This document shows, in pieces, positions 40,885-50,694 of a DNA stretch of 64,000 bases (positions are counted from its first letter, which is position 1; every line of letters starts with the position of its first letter). The stretch comes from JAJZJT01 sp964610905 (GTDB taxonomy: Bacteria > Actinomycetota > Acidimicrobiia > Acidimicrobiales > RAAP-2). The notes below the pieces were generated by a model. The model was not told the origin of the DNA. It made no database searches and was given only the letters and a program-made list of their open reading frames with translations. A program made the translations under genes and the position numbers. Location of the stretch: NCBI GenBank assembly GCA_964610905.1, contig CAZSYT010000004.1, forward strand, positions 1 to 64,000, written 5' to 3'.

Positions 40885-42069
40885 TCAGGCAGGGGGCACG
40901 ACCACGTGCGGCATGCAGAGGTCGTCGTACTCGGCGATGACGATCTCGCCGGCATCGGGACCGCACGTCGGGCAGGCTGGGTCCTGGTGCACCTTGAACG
41001 TCCGGAAGCTCTGCTCGAGAGCGTCGTAGGAGAGCAGCCGTCCCTGCAACGTGTCGCCCAGGTCGAGGAGGACCTTGATGGTCTCGATGGCCTGGAGCGA
41101 CCCGATGATGCCGGGCAGCACGCCGAGGACGCCGGCCTCCGAGCAGCTCGGGGCCAGCTCGGCGGGCGGCGGCTCGGGGACCATGCAGCGGTAGCAGGGC
41201 CCGTAGTAGGGGTTGAAGACGGTCACCGCGCCCTCGAAGCGGAAGATCGAGCCGTGCACCACGGGGATCCGCTTCAGCACCGACGCGTCGTTGACGAGGT
41301 ACCGGGTCGGGAAGTTGTCCGTCCCGTCGACGATGACGTCGTAGCCGTCGATGATGTCGAGCACGTTGTCGGCGCCGAGACGCACGTCGTAGGTGACCAC
41401 GTCGATGTCGGGGTTCATGGCCGTCAGCGTCTTCTTCGCCGAGTCGACCTTGCGCTCGCCCACCCGCTCGGTGTTGTGGAGGATCTGGCGCTGGAGGTTC
41501 GAGGCGTCGACGACGTCCATGTCGATGATGCCGAGGGTGCCCACCCCGGCGGCCGCGAGGTAAAGCGCGGCGGGAGAGCCGAGCCCACCCGCCCCGAGCA
41601 GGAGCACCTTCGAGTCGAGCAGCTTGAGCTGGCCCGCCTCGCCGACCTCGGGGAGGAGGAGGTGGCGCTGGTAGCGGTTGCGCTGCTCGGCGGTGAGCGA
41701 GCGCGGCGTCGACCACGGCCGCCCCTCGTCCTTCCAGCGGTTGAAGCCCCCGACGACCGAGGCGACGTCGGTGTAGCCGAGCTCCTGGAGGGTCCGGGCG
41801 GCGAACGCCGAGCGCACGCCGCCGGCGCAGTAGATGAGCACGTGGGCGCCCTTGTCGGGGATGCGCCCCTCCACCGACAGCTCGAGGTTCCCCCGCGGGA
41901 TGTGCACGGCGCCGGGCACGGACCCCTGCTGGTACTCGTCGGGCTCGCGCACGTCGAGCAGGACGGCGCTCGGATGCGCCAGCTCCTCCTCCGCCGTCTG
42001 TGGGTCGACCTCGCGGATGGCGGCCTTGGCGGCAGCCAGCATCTCCCTGAACGTCGGCACGGCGATCAC
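40885..42069 (-). CDS. Rhodanese-MoeB/ThiF fusion (sulfur-carrier adenylyl-/sulfurtransferase)
   Basis: This 394-residue protein combines an N-terminal rhodanese domain (about 22-125; LLDVREPDEY, active-site loop CAGGVRS with Cys81) with a C-terminal MoeB/ThiF E1-like domain. The latter has LLLGAGGLGSPAALYLAAAGVG as nucleotide loop, DNFPTRYLVND, catalytic-type APSCSEAGVLG, and CYRC/CPTC zinc ligands. It would adenylate the C-terminus of a MoaD/ThiS/CysO-type carrier and pass sulfur to it for molybdopterin, thiamine, cysteine or thiouridine synthesis. In MoeZ/MOCS3 the rhodanese is C-terminal, so the order is inverted here. GTG at 42069 has an AGGAGGGA site; a GTG 9 nt further in is also possible. 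Confidence 0.9.
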   Translation of the reverse strand: MIAVPTFREMLAAAKAAIREVDPQTAEEELAHPSAVLLDVREPDEYQQGSVPGAVHIPRGNLELSVEGRIPDKGAHVLIYCAGGVRSAFAARTLQELGYTDVASVVGGFNRWKDEGRPWSTPRSLTAEQRNRYQRHLLLPEVGEAGQLKLLDSKVLLLGAGGLGSPAALYLAAAGVGTLGIIDMDVVDASNLQRQILHNTERVGERKVDSAKKTLTAMNPDIDVVTYDVRLGADNVLDIIDGYDVIVDGTDNFPTRYLVNDASVLKRIPVVHGSIFRFEGAVTVFNPYYGPCYRCMVPEPPPAELAPSCSEAGVLGVLPGIIGSLQAIETIKVLLDLGDTLQGRLLSYDALEQSFRTFKVHQDPACPTCGPDAGEIVIAEYDDLCMPHVVVPPA

Positions 42070-42121
42070 GTCCCTCCTGCCGGGCGCCCTTCCGCCCGAC
42101 CAGCGCGTTGTGCGTCTCCAA

Positions 42122-42127
42122 ACCCTA
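42122..42127 (-). promoter_or_regulatory. -10 element of the rhodanese-MoeB gene
   Basis: TAGGGT on the minus strand lies about 52 nt upstream of the GTG. Unlike many neighbours this gene has a normal leader with an AGGAGGGA ribosome site at 42071-42079. Confidence 0.4.
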
Positions 42128-42213
42128 CCAGGGCGGTCGACATTCCCGACAGGCCCCGGCCGCCGCCGGCGAGGCCCCCGTCCGGCAGGGAGGACGGCCC
42201 CGGCGGGCGACCG

Positions 42214-42400
42214 GTGCGTCGACATCTTCGCTCGGCCGGACGGCACCTTCGGGTTCGATGAGCTCCGGCGCGACCCGGAGGACCTGGGCGCCCGTCGCCT
42301 ACCACTCGGGGCGCGTCTACGCCACCGAGGACGCCGCTGTCGCCGCCGCCCGCGACACCTGACCTGGCTCGCCGAGGTGCTCGACGGCCTGGCTCGCCGA
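42214..42400 (+). pseudogene. Frame-disrupted remnant of a small conserved protein
   Basis: Reading one frame gives DIFARPDGTFGFDELRRDPE and then, near 42284, the sense continues in the next frame as APVAYHSGRVYATEDAAVAAARDT. After 42360 it returns to the first frame as LTWLAEVLDG. Joined, these form one coherent small soluble protein of a type I recall from actinobacteria (a roughly 65-residue uncharacterised protein with an FDELRRDPED...YHS motif). At least two frame changes break it, and no start codon is in frame with the first piece. Decay or sequencing error are both possible. The 412-bp stretch 42070-42481 holds no other gene. Confidence 0.4.
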
Positions 42401-42462
42401 GGTGCTCGACGGCGCGTGCCGACCGGCACCTGGGCCCGGCTGACCGGCACCTGGGCCCGCCG
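42363..42462. repeat. Two short tandem duplications downstream of the remnant
   Basis: A 25-bp unit is present twice (42363-42387, 42388-42412) and a 21-bp unit nearly twice (42421-42441, 42442-42462). The 25-bp length is not a multiple of three, as expected in non-coding DNA. No gene is visible here. Confidence 0.8.
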
Positions 42463-42481
42463 CGCCGGGCGACGACGACCG

Positions 42482-43315
42482 TCAGCGGCGCCTCCGGAGG
42501 GCTGCGACCTGGAGCTCCTGGGCCACGGCGGCGGGCAGGCGGGCGAGGAGGTCGATGACGAAGGCGTCCGGTCCGACCAGCACACGACGGCGGTCGCGCG
42601 CTACGGCGTCGAGGATCCGCCGTGCGGCCCGCTCGGGCGAGGTCCGCGCCACCTTGTCGAAGCCGTCGCGGGCGGCACCGTCCCCGCCGGCCAGCGACGC
42701 CACGCCGGGGTCGATGCGGGCGTTGCGGGCGATGTTGGTGCGGATGCCGCCGGGGTGGACGGTCGTCGCCGACACCCCCGCGGCCTCCACCTTGAGCTCC
42801 ATGCGCAGCGTGTCGGTGAACCCGCGCACGGCGAACTTCGAGGCGTTGTAGGCGGCCTGGGTGGGGACGCTGACGAGGCCGAAGACGCTCGACACGTTGA
42901 CGACGTGCCCCTCGCCGGCCGCCTTCAGGTGCGGCAGGAACGCCTTCGTGCCGTGGACCACGCCCCAGAAGTTCACGCCCATGAGCCACGCCAGGTCCTC
43001 GTAGGACATGGCCTCGACGGAGGCGGCGAGGGCCACGCCGGCGTTGTTGACCACCAGGTTGACCGTCCCGTGGTCGGCGACCACCGCGTCGGCCCACTCG
43101 TGGACCGCCTCGCGGTCGGCCACGTCGAGCTTGCGCGCCGTGACCTTGGCCCCCGCTCCTCCGCACCACCGCACCGTCTCGGCGAGCCCGTGCTCGTCGA
43201 CGTCGGCGAGGGCGAGGTGGGCGCCGCGACGGGCCAGCTCGACGGCGAGCGCCCGGCCGATCCCCGAGCCGGCACCGGTCACGGCGGCGACCCGCCCGTC
43301 GAAGGTCGTCAGCAC
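42482..43315 (-). CDS. Short-chain dehydrogenase/reductase
   Basis: This 277-residue classical SDR has the cofactor motif AAVTGAGSGIGRAL, NNAGVAL, the catalytic NVSSVFG Ser and YNASK pair, and HPGGIRT. An acidic residue in LALADVDEHG after the second strand favours NAD(H). A C-terminal extension contains a hydrophobic VIDLLARLPAAVAQEL helix. It starts with GTG after an AGGAGGT site and follows the Baeyer-Villiger-type monooxygenase gene by 25 bp. The two pair in many actinobacteria, where the SDR could supply the ketone substrate; that link is inference. Confidence 0.87.
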   Translation of the reverse strand: MLTTFDGRVAAVTGAGSGIGRALAVELARRGAHLALADVDEHGLAETVRWCGGAGAKVTARKLDVADREAVHEWADAVVADHGTVNLVVNNAGVALAASVEAMSYEDLAWLMGVNFWGVVHGTKAFLPHLKAAGEGHVVNVSSVFGLVSVPTQAAYNASKFAVRGFTDTLRMELKVEAAGVSATTVHPGGIRTNIARNARIDPGVASLAGGDGAARDGFDKVARTSPERAARRILDAVARDRRRVLVGPDAFVIDLLARLPAAVAQELQVAALRRRR

Positions 43316-43340
43316 GTCCCCACCTCCTGGGCTCCGCCGG

Positions 43341-44825
<1,485 letters not shown>

Positions 44826-44992
44826 GACCTCAGGCCTCCCCCGCGGCGAGGGGCGCGCGCGCCCACCGACCACGAGCGTCCCGGTCGTGGCCGCGGACGG
44901 CGGACGGGTGCGGCGTGCGAGGTGTCGGCATGGCGAGGGCTCCTCCGTCGGTCGGCGCCGCCCCGGGCGGTCGTGCGGCGAGCGTAGACGTT

Positions 44993-45009
44993 TTGAGCAT
45001 TTCGCTCAA
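44993..45009. promoter_or_regulatory. TetR-type operator dyad
   Basis: TTGAGC-N5-GCTCAA is a perfect 6+6 inverted repeat in the intergenic region between the monooxygenase and TetR genes. It overlaps the -35 zone of the TetR promoter, as expected for autorepression, and lies about 170 bp from the monooxygenase start. Confidence 0.6.
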
Positions 45010-45025
45010 TCCATCACTTCTCTGG

Positions 45026-45031
45026 TACGTT
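45026..45031 (+). promoter_or_regulatory. Leaderless -10 of the TetR gene
   Basis: TACGTT with an upstream TG ends 8 nt before the ATG at 45040; no ribosome site intervenes. Confidence 0.5.
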
Positions 45032-45039
45032 CCTCGGCG

Positions 45040-45741
45040 ATGCGCTCCGGCCTCGAGTCCCCGCCGCGGCGGACGCGGCGCGTGCGCGCGACCGGCGGCG
45101 CCCCCGACGCGCCCGCCCGCAAGGGCGCACGCACCCGGCGAGCCGTGCTCGACGCCGCGATCGCCCGGTTCGGCCGCGCGGGGTACCGGGCAACCTCGGT
45201 GGCCGACATCGCGCGCGACGCCGGAGTCGGTGGCACGGTCGCCTATGCCTACTTCCCGAACAAGGAAGCCCTCTTCCTCGCGGCGGTCGACGAGGACGCC
45301 GCCGCCGTTGTCCGCGCCGGGCTGGACGCGGCCGTCGACGCCGCCGACGTGCGCGCCTGGCCCGACACCGTCGTCCGGAACGTGGTCGAGGCGCTCGACG
45401 ACCACCCGCTGGCCCGTCGGCTCCTCGCCGGGCTCGAGCCGGACGTGACCGCCCGCGTACAGGAGATCCCCGCCCTCGCCGATCTGCGCCGAGCCTGCGC
45501 CGACCGGCTGCGGACCGAGCAGGCGGCGGGCCTGGTCCGGCCCGGCCTCGACGCCGTGACCATCGCCAACGGCCTCGTGGCCATCCTCCTGTCGCTGCTC
45601 ATGTCCCTCGTCCAGCTCGGGCCCGACGCCGGCGCCCTCTACGGCGACGACATCGCCGCCGTGCTCGAGGCAGCCATCGCACCGCTGCACGCGCCGCCTG
45701 CGAGCCACCCGGAGCGGCGCGGGCGGAGGCCGTGGAGCTGA
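45040..45741 (+). CDS. TetR-family transcriptional regulator
   Basis: This 233-residue regulator has an N-terminal helix-turn-helix: RRAVLDAAIARFGRAGYRATSVADIARDAGVGGTVAYAYFPNKEALFLAAV, the standard TetR signature. The ligand-binding helical domain follows. About 25 basic, disordered residues precede the HTH. The ATG at 45040 is used because of the -10 placement. It probably binds the TTGAGC-N5-GCTCAA dyad and controls itself, the overlapping nitroreductase gene and possibly the divergent monooxygenase/SDR pair. Confidence 0.9.
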   Translation: MRSGLESPPRRTRRVRATGGAPDAPARKGARTRRAVLDAAIARFGRAGYRATSVADIARDAGVGGTVAYAYFPNKEALFLAAVDEDAAAVVRAGLDAAVDAADVRAWPDTVVRNVVEALDDHPLARRLLAGLEPDVTARVQEIPALADLRRACADRLRTEQAAGLVRPGLDAVTIANGLVAILLSLLMSLVQLGPDAGALYGDDIAAVLEAAIAPLHAPPASHPERRGRRPWS

Positions 45742-46331
45742 CGGCGGCGCTGTCACGCCGCCGCATGACCCGGAACTTCTCCGGGCGTCCCCCTTCCCCC
45801 GGGGTCGTCGACGCGCTGGTGGGCCGGGCGCTCACGGCACCGTCGGCCGGGTTCACCCAGGGCGTGGACCTCGTCGTGCTCGAGGGCCCCGACCAGACCG
45901 CCCGCTACTGGGCTGCCACGAGCGACGAGGCGTGGCGCCGGCGGTCGTCGCGCTACCCGGGGCTCGTGCGCGCGCCGGTGGTGGTCCTCCCCTTCTGCGA
46001 CCCCGACGCCTACGTGGCCCGCTACGCCGAGGCCGACAAGGCGCGGAGCGGGGAGCCACCCGTCGAGTGGGTCGTGCCGTTCTGGTTCGTCGACGCCGCC
46101 TTCTGCACGATGTCGCTCCTCCTGCTCGCCGCCGACGCGGGCCTCGGGGCGGCGTTCCTCGGCAACTTCCGTGGCGAGGACGCCCTCCGTGCTGCGCTCG
46201 GCGTGCCCGCGGGCCACCGGTGGCTCGGGGCCGTCCTCCTCGGCGAGGCCGCGTCGCCCGACCCGCCCTCCGCCTCGCTGCGCCGGGGCCGGCGGCCGTT
46301 CGACGAGACCGTGCACCGGGGCGGGTGGTAG
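45732..46331 (+). CDS. Nitroreductase-family flavoprotein
   Basis: This 199-residue FMN-type oxidoreductase has RRRMTRNFSGRP at the N-terminus (FMN phosphate contact), APSAGFTQ, and LLLLAADAGLGAAFLGNF (FMN/NAD(P)H region), ending in RRPFDETVHRGGW. It overlaps the end of the TetR gene by 10 bp, so it is cotranscribed. The physiological substrate is unknown. It shares its fold with the C-terminal domain missing from this genome's FbiB, but nothing here ties it to F420. Confidence 0.83.
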   Translation: MELTAALSRRRMTRNFSGRPPSPGVVDALVGRALTAPSAGFTQGVDLVVLEGPDQTARYWAATSDEAWRRRSSRYPGLVRAPVVVLPFCDPDAYVARYAEADKARSGEPPVEWVVPFWFVDAAFCTMSLLLLAADAGLGAAFLGNFRGEDALRAALGVPAGHRWLGAVLLGEAASPDPPSASLRRGRRPFDETVHRGGW

Positions 46332-46448
46332 CGGGCCGGACCGCGGACGACCTGCGCCGGCAGTGACGCGGGCAGCCGGCCGGTGGACCGGGCCACCAAG
46401 GTACGTTCGTCCCTTGCGAGGAGATGCCGCCCGCCGCACGATCGTCGT

Positions 46449-47138
46449 ATGGGTGCCGGACGCAGAGCCCTCGGTCTGGTGGGGCTCGCGGCGGGCGTCT
46501 ACGGCTGGTGGGCACGACCTCGTCTGTGGCGCTGGGGGGCCACCGACGACGAGCTCTCGGGCCCGTTCGCGGGTTCCGAGCTCGTCCTCGAAGGCAAGCG
46601 CTCGGCGACCATGGCCGTCACGATCGAGGCGCCTCCCGAGCAGGTCTGGCCGTGGCTCGTCCAGATGGGCTGGGGCCGTGGGGGCTGGTACTCGTGGGAC
46701 CGGCTCGACAACGCAGGTCGGCCGAGCGCCCGACAGGTCCACCCGGAGTGGCAGGACCTCGCCGTCGGCGACCAGCTGCAGTTCTGGGCGCTGGGGCGTC
46801 CGAGGGACGCCTACCGGGTCGGCGTCCTCGAACCGAACCGCTTCCTCGGGCTGTACGGCTACACCGACCTCCGCGGTCGCTGGCTCGACCCGCACGAGCC
46901 GCGCCCGGCGTCCTACATGGAAGGGGTGTGGGGCTTCCGCCTCGGCGAGCTCCCCGGCGGGCGCACGCGGCTCGTGGTCAGCGGCTACCAGGCCTGCCGG
47001 CCCCGGTGGTTCGAACGGCTCTACCTGTACGGGCTCTACCTCCCGCTCGTCTGGCCGATGCAGGCACGCATGCTGGCGGTGCTGAAGAAGAACGTCGAGC
47101 GCGCGACGGCCAAGGGCGGCCCACCGAGGACCACCTGA
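46449..47138 (+). CDS. SRPBCC-like protein with N-terminal membrane helix
   Basis: This 229-residue protein has a short hydrophobic N-terminal segment (ALGLVGLAAGVYGWW) and then a START/SRPBCC-like domain. The domain contains AVTIEAPPEQVWPWLVQMGWGRGGWYSWDRLDN and VGVLEPNRFLGLYGYTD, the pattern of the membrane-tethered lipid-binding-like SRPBCC proteins common in actinobacteria. Ligand unknown. TACGTT at 46402-46407 could be its -10. It converges on the AlkB-like gene, with a hairpin between them. Confidence 0.75.
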   Translation: MGAGRRALGLVGLAAGVYGWWARPRLWRWGATDDELSGPFAGSELVLEGKRSATMAVTIEAPPEQVWPWLVQMGWGRGGWYSWDRLDNAGRPSARQVHPEWQDLAVGDQLQFWALGRPRDAYRVGVLEPNRFLGLYGYTDLRGRWLDPHEPRPASYMEGVWGFRLGELPGGRTRLVVSGYQACRPRWFERLYLYGLYLPLVWPMQARMLAVLKKNVERATAKGGPPRTT

Positions 47139-47183
47139 GCCCGAGGCGGGACCCGCTGCCGCCGAGGGCACGGCCCGCCGTGC

Positions 47184-47202
47184 GAGGACGAGCCTCGTCC
47201 TC
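47184..47202. terminator. Hairpin between convergent SRPBCC and AlkB genes
   Basis: GAGGACGA-GCC-TCGTCCTC forms a perfect 8-bp stem with a 3-nt loop in the 62-bp space between the two convergent genes, touching the AlkB-like stop codon. No T tract. Confidence 0.55.
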
Positions 47203-47872
47203 ACCGCCCGACCTGCGCACCCCGGAAGGTGAGGTTGAGGCGGGGGCCGACGGCGCCCTCGCCGCGCAGGCTCCGGGGGACGCTGTGTTGCCAGTGCCTC
47301 TGGGTGCACCCCGCCATCAGGAGCAGGCTGCCGTGCTCGAGCACGAGGGCGACCCGCTGACGATGGTCGTCCTTGCGACGCAAGAGGAACCGCCGGGCGG
47401 CACCGAGGCTGACGGAGGCGATCACGGGCTCCGGCCCGAAGACGGCCTCGTCGTCGGCGTGCCAGCCCACGGTGTCGGTGCCGTCCCGGTAGCAGTTGAG
47501 CAGCACGCTGGTCGGCCAGTAGCCGCCGCCCACGCGAGCGGCGACCCGGGCGCGCAGCTCGTCGAGCACGGGGGGGAAGGCCCTCGGGGGATGGGTGACC
47601 CCCGAGTAGCGGTAGGTGACCTCCCCGTACCAGGCGGTCAGACGGGGCAGGGGGTGGACCACCCCGGCGATCCGGCAGTGCTCCTGCTCGAAGGGGATCG
47701 CCTCCTCGAGCGCCTCGTGGGTCGCCGCTGCCTCGTCGGTGCTCAGGAAGCCGGGGTGGTAGGTGACCTGCCCGTCACCGGGCAGCAGGTTCTCGCCGGC
47801 GACCAGGCGCCCGGCGGTGAGCGGGCTGTCGCCGGAGGGCCGAGAGGCTCCCGGACCGCGCGCTCCGGTCAT
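47201..47872 (-). CDS. AlkB-like 2-oxoglutarate/Fe(II) dioxygenase
   Basis: This 223-residue demethylase-type dioxygenase would repair alkylated bases or act on other methyl groups. It has the facial triad HxD at His138/Asp140 (WHADDE) and His196 (QRHWQHSVP) and the 2-oxoglutarate-binding RLNLTFR at 211-217, matching the AlkB RxNxTFR motif. TVGWHADDE and SLGAARRFLLRRK also fit ALKBH2/3-like bacterial proteins. The ATG at 47872 gives standard length. Promoter not identified. Confidence 0.9.
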   Translation of the reverse strand: MTGARGPGASRPSGDSPLTAGRLVAGENLLPGDGQVTYHPGFLSTDEAAATHEALEEAIPFEQEHCRIAGVVHPLPRLTAWYGEVTYRYSGVTHPPRAFPPVLDELRARVAARVGGGYWPTSVLLNCYRDGTDTVGWHADDEAVFGPEPVIASVSLGAARRFLLRRKDDHRQRVALVLEHGSLLLMAGCTQRHWQHSVPRSLRGEGAVGPRLNLTFRGAQVGR

Positions 47873-48082
47873 GCCGGCAGCGCCCGCAGGCCCGCCGGAG
47901 CCGGGACAACGGGCGTCGCCACGCACGCGCGCCCTCGACGATGCACCACCGTCACGCTCCCAGTCTGCACGGGGAGCGGCTGTGGCCAGTCGCCGAGCCG
48001 TTCGGCGCAGCTGGACCGGGCAGGCGTAGGCTCGGCTCGTCTGGTTCCGGCGGGCGCTACCCAGCGGGAGGAGGCGACGCCC

Positions 48083-50152
48083 ATGGAGGGTGCTGGAGCA
48101 GGTCCCACCGGCGCATCGGTGGAGCTGCCGCCGATGGTGCGCGACGCCCCCCTCGTCCCTCCGCCGAGACCGCCGTCGGGAAGGCTTCCGGTGGCCGACC
48201 TCGAGGGCTACCGGGCCCTCTACCGGTCGTCGGTGGAGGATCCCGGCGCCTACTGGGCGAGCGTGGCCGGCGAGCTGGAGTGGACGTCGGGGTGGCCGGC
48301 GAGCCCGGTGGTCACCGGCGACCTGGCCGACGGGTTCCGCTACTTCCCCGGCGCGGCCGGAAACGTCAGCGTCAACTGCGTCGACCGCCACGCCCGCGTG
48401 CACCCGGACCGGCTGGCCGTGCGATGGCTGGGCGAGGACGGGGCGGAGCGGTCGTGGACCTACGCCGAGCTCCTCGAGCAGACCGCCAGGTTCGCCCAGG
48501 CCCTGGCGGACCTGGGGGTGCGCCGAGGCGAGGTGGTGGCGATCTTCCTGCCCAACCTGCTCGAGACGTTCGCGGCCGTGCACGCCTGCTTCCGGATCGG
48601 GGCCATCTACAACGTCATCTTCTCGGGGTTCTCGGCCCAGGCGTTGGCCGATCGCATCGTCGACACCGGGGCGCGCGTCGTGGTCACCGCGGACGAGACC
48701 TTCCGCCGCGGCCGGCCCATCGCCTTGAAGGCCACCCTCGACTCGGTGCTCGGTCAGCTGCCCTCGGTGGAGCACGTGGTGGTGGTGCGTCGCAGCAGGA
48801 GCCCCGAGGTGCCGATGTCCGAAGGGCGCGACGTGTTCTGGGACGAGCTGCTCGCCCGCACCGCCACGCTGGCCGACCCGGTGCCGGTCGAAGCCAACGA
48901 GCCGGGGTTCATCATCTACACCAGCGGCACCAGCGCGAAACCGAAGGGGCTGGTGCACAGCGGCCTGGGCTTCCTCGTCGGCGCCTACCACAACGTGAAG
49001 CTGTCGCTCGACCTCGGCCCCGAGGACGTCTACTGGTGCACGGCCGACGTGGGCTGGCTCACGTTCCCGATCTTCGAGCTGGTGGGGGCGACCGCCTGCG
49101 GGGCCACCATGCTGGCCTGTGAGGGAGCGCTCGACTTCCCCGAGCCCGACCGCTTCTACCGCGTGGTCGCCGAGCACGGCGTCACCAAGGTCTTCACCGC
49201 CCCCACCTTGTTGCGGATGCTCGCCCGCTACGGGGAGCAGTGGGCACAGCGCCACGACCTGTCGACGCTGCGACTGGTGGCGCTGGTGGGCGAGCCGCTC
49301 GACGCCAAGACGTGGTACTGGGTCCAGGACCACGTCGGCCACGGCCACCTCGAGATCAACAACACCTACGGTCAGAGCGAGACCGGGAGCGCCTGGACGT
49401 CGTCCGTCGTGGGGGTGACCCCGGCCAAGCCCGGCTCCTGCGGGCTGCCGCTGCCCGGGCACGCCTACGCCATCGTGGCCGACGACGCAGCCGACCCGGG
49501 TGCCGCGGGTGATGGGGGCTCCGACTCGTCGGGAGAGGGCGGGACGGCGGGTCGACCCGTGCCGACCGGGGCGGTGGGGCACCTGGTGCTGACCGCCCCG
49601 TTCCCGACGCTGTTCCGCAGCATCTGGCGCGAGCCCGAACGGTACCGGACCCAGTACTTCTCCACGTTCGGCCCCGACTGCTACGCCAGCGCGGACGCCG
49701 CGTTGGAGGACCCCGACGGCCACATCTGGGTGGTGGGCCGGGTCGACGGCGTCATCAACGTCGCCGCCCACCGGCTGTCGACGATGGAGATGGAGAGCGC
49801 CCTGCTCAGCCTGCCCGGCGTGGCCGAGGCGGCAGTGATCGGCGTGGACGACGCCACCAAGGGCCAGGTGCCCGTGGGCTTCGTCACCCTGGCCGCCGAC
49901 GCGGCAGGCGACCTCGACGAAGCCGGGCTCGCCGAGCGGCTGGTGGAGGCCATCGGCCCCATCGCCCGGCCCAAGCGCGTGTACCTGCTGTCGACGATGC
50001 CCCGTACGCGCAGCGGCAAGATCGTCCGACGCCTCCTGCGAGAGCTGGTGGTGGAGGGCGACACCCGAGGGGACGTGACCGGCCTCGAGGACCCCGAGGT
50101 GCTCGCCCAGCTGCGGAGCGAGCTCCGGTCCTCGGACGACCCGGCCGGCTGA
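48083..50152 (+). CDS. AMP-forming acyl-CoA synthetase, acetyl/propionyl-CoA-synthetase-like
   Basis: This 689-residue adenylate-forming enzyme activates a short acyl acid to its CoA thioester. The ACAS-type N-terminal cap is followed by the P-loop variant YTSGTSAKPKG, VGWLTFPIFELVG and NNTYGQSETG. In the C-terminal domain are DGVINVAAHRLSTMEMES and the catalytic/acetylatable Lys in RSGKIVRR. Near residues 475-500 sits a Gly/Ser/Asp-rich insertion of about 30 residues that looks disordered and is unusual for the family. GGGAGGAGG lies 9 nt before the ATG. Substrate (acetate, propionate or other) is not decided by the sequence. Confidence 0.9.
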   Translation: MEGAGAGPTGASVELPPMVRDAPLVPPPRPPSGRLPVADLEGYRALYRSSVEDPGAYWASVAGELEWTSGWPASPVVTGDLADGFRYFPGAAGNVSVNCVDRHARVHPDRLAVRWLGEDGAERSWTYAELLEQTARFAQALADLGVRRGEVVAIFLPNLLETFAAVHACFRIGAIYNVIFSGFSAQALADRIVDTGARVVVTADETFRRGRPIALKATLDSVLGQLPSVEHVVVVRRSRSPEVPMSEGRDVFWDELLARTATLADPVPVEANEPGFIIYTSGTSAKPKGLVHSGLGFLVGAYHNVKLSLDLGPEDVYWCTADVGWLTFPIFELVGATACGATMLACEGALDFPEPDRFYRVVAEHGVTKVFTAPTLLRMLARYGEQWAQRHDLSTLRLVALVGEPLDAKTWYWVQDHVGHGHLEINNTYGQSETGSAWTSSVVGVTPAKPGSCGLPLPGHAYAIVADDAADPGAAGDGGSDSSGEGGTAGRPVPTGAVGHLVLTAPFPTLFRSIWREPERYRTQYFSTFGPDCYASADAALEDPDGHIWVVGRVDGVINVAAHRLSTMEMESALLSLPGVAEAAVIGVDDATKGQVPVGFVTLAADAAGDLDEAGLAERLVEAIGPIARPKRVYLLSTMPRTRSGKIVRRLLRELVVEGDTRGDVTGLEDPEVLAQLRSELRSSDDPAG

Positions 50153-50187
50153 CCGAAGAGCGCGTGGACCGAGGCGGCCCCGTCGGT

Positions 50188-50694
50188 TCACCTCCGGCGG
50201 GCCGAGGCCTCGTTCAGCGCGACCGCTGCTCGGACGAGGTCCGTGAACGCGCCGGCGTCGAGCTCGTCGCCCTCGTGGAGGTCGATGGCCCGGCGGAGGC
50301 GTCCCCCGAGGCTGGAGTTGAACAGGTGGTGAGGGTCCTCGATCGACGCCCCGTTGGCGAAGGTCACCTTCACGTGGTCCTTGTAGACCTCACCCGTGCA
50401 GATCATCCCGTCGTGCGACCACGCCGGGACACCTTCGGGGTTCGAGGGCTTCCTCCACTTCTGTTCCTCGACCACGTCGGGGTCGGCCTGCTCGATCAGG
50501 CCCCGGATCCGCGACAGCGTCTCCTTGCGCCAGTCGTCGAGCTCGCGGCCGCTGGCGTCTGTCACCGGCGACGGCGACGGCGATACCAGCTCGGGCCGGT
50601 CGCTGTGCTCCGCGTCGTCGGAGGGTCCTCGGGTGTGCCGTTCGTCGTCGTCCGTGCGCGCAGCGCGCTGCCCGCCGCTCGCCGGAGGGGTCAC
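50188..50694 (-). CDS. DUF1801-type small protein
   Basis: This 168-residue protein has a disordered N-terminal third and a DUF1801/YdhG-like domain: LDDWRKETLSRIRGLIEQADPDVVEEQKWRKPS, VPAWSHDGMICTGEVYKDHVKVTF and the FNSSLGG segment. The family is uncharacterised (iron-chaperone-like fold in some relatives). It starts with GTG overlapping the VOC gene stop, in the AraC-VOC-DUF1801 order often met in actinobacteria, which suggests a common stress or xenobiotic response. Confidence 0.82.
   Translation of the reverse strand: MTPPASGGQRAARTDDDERHTRGPSDDAEHSDRPELVSPSPSPVTDASGRELDDWRKETLSRIRGLIEQADPDVVEEQKWRKPSNPEGVPAWSHDGMICTGEVYKDHVKVTFANGASIEDPHHLFNSSLGGRLRRAIDLHEGDELDAGAFTDLVRAAVALNEASARRR

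Noticed and set aside
46424..48082. Upstream extension of the acyl-CoA synthetase frame over the SRPBCC and AlkB genes
   Set aside because: The frame is open only by composition; the ATG at 48083 has a strong ribosome site and gives a family-like length.
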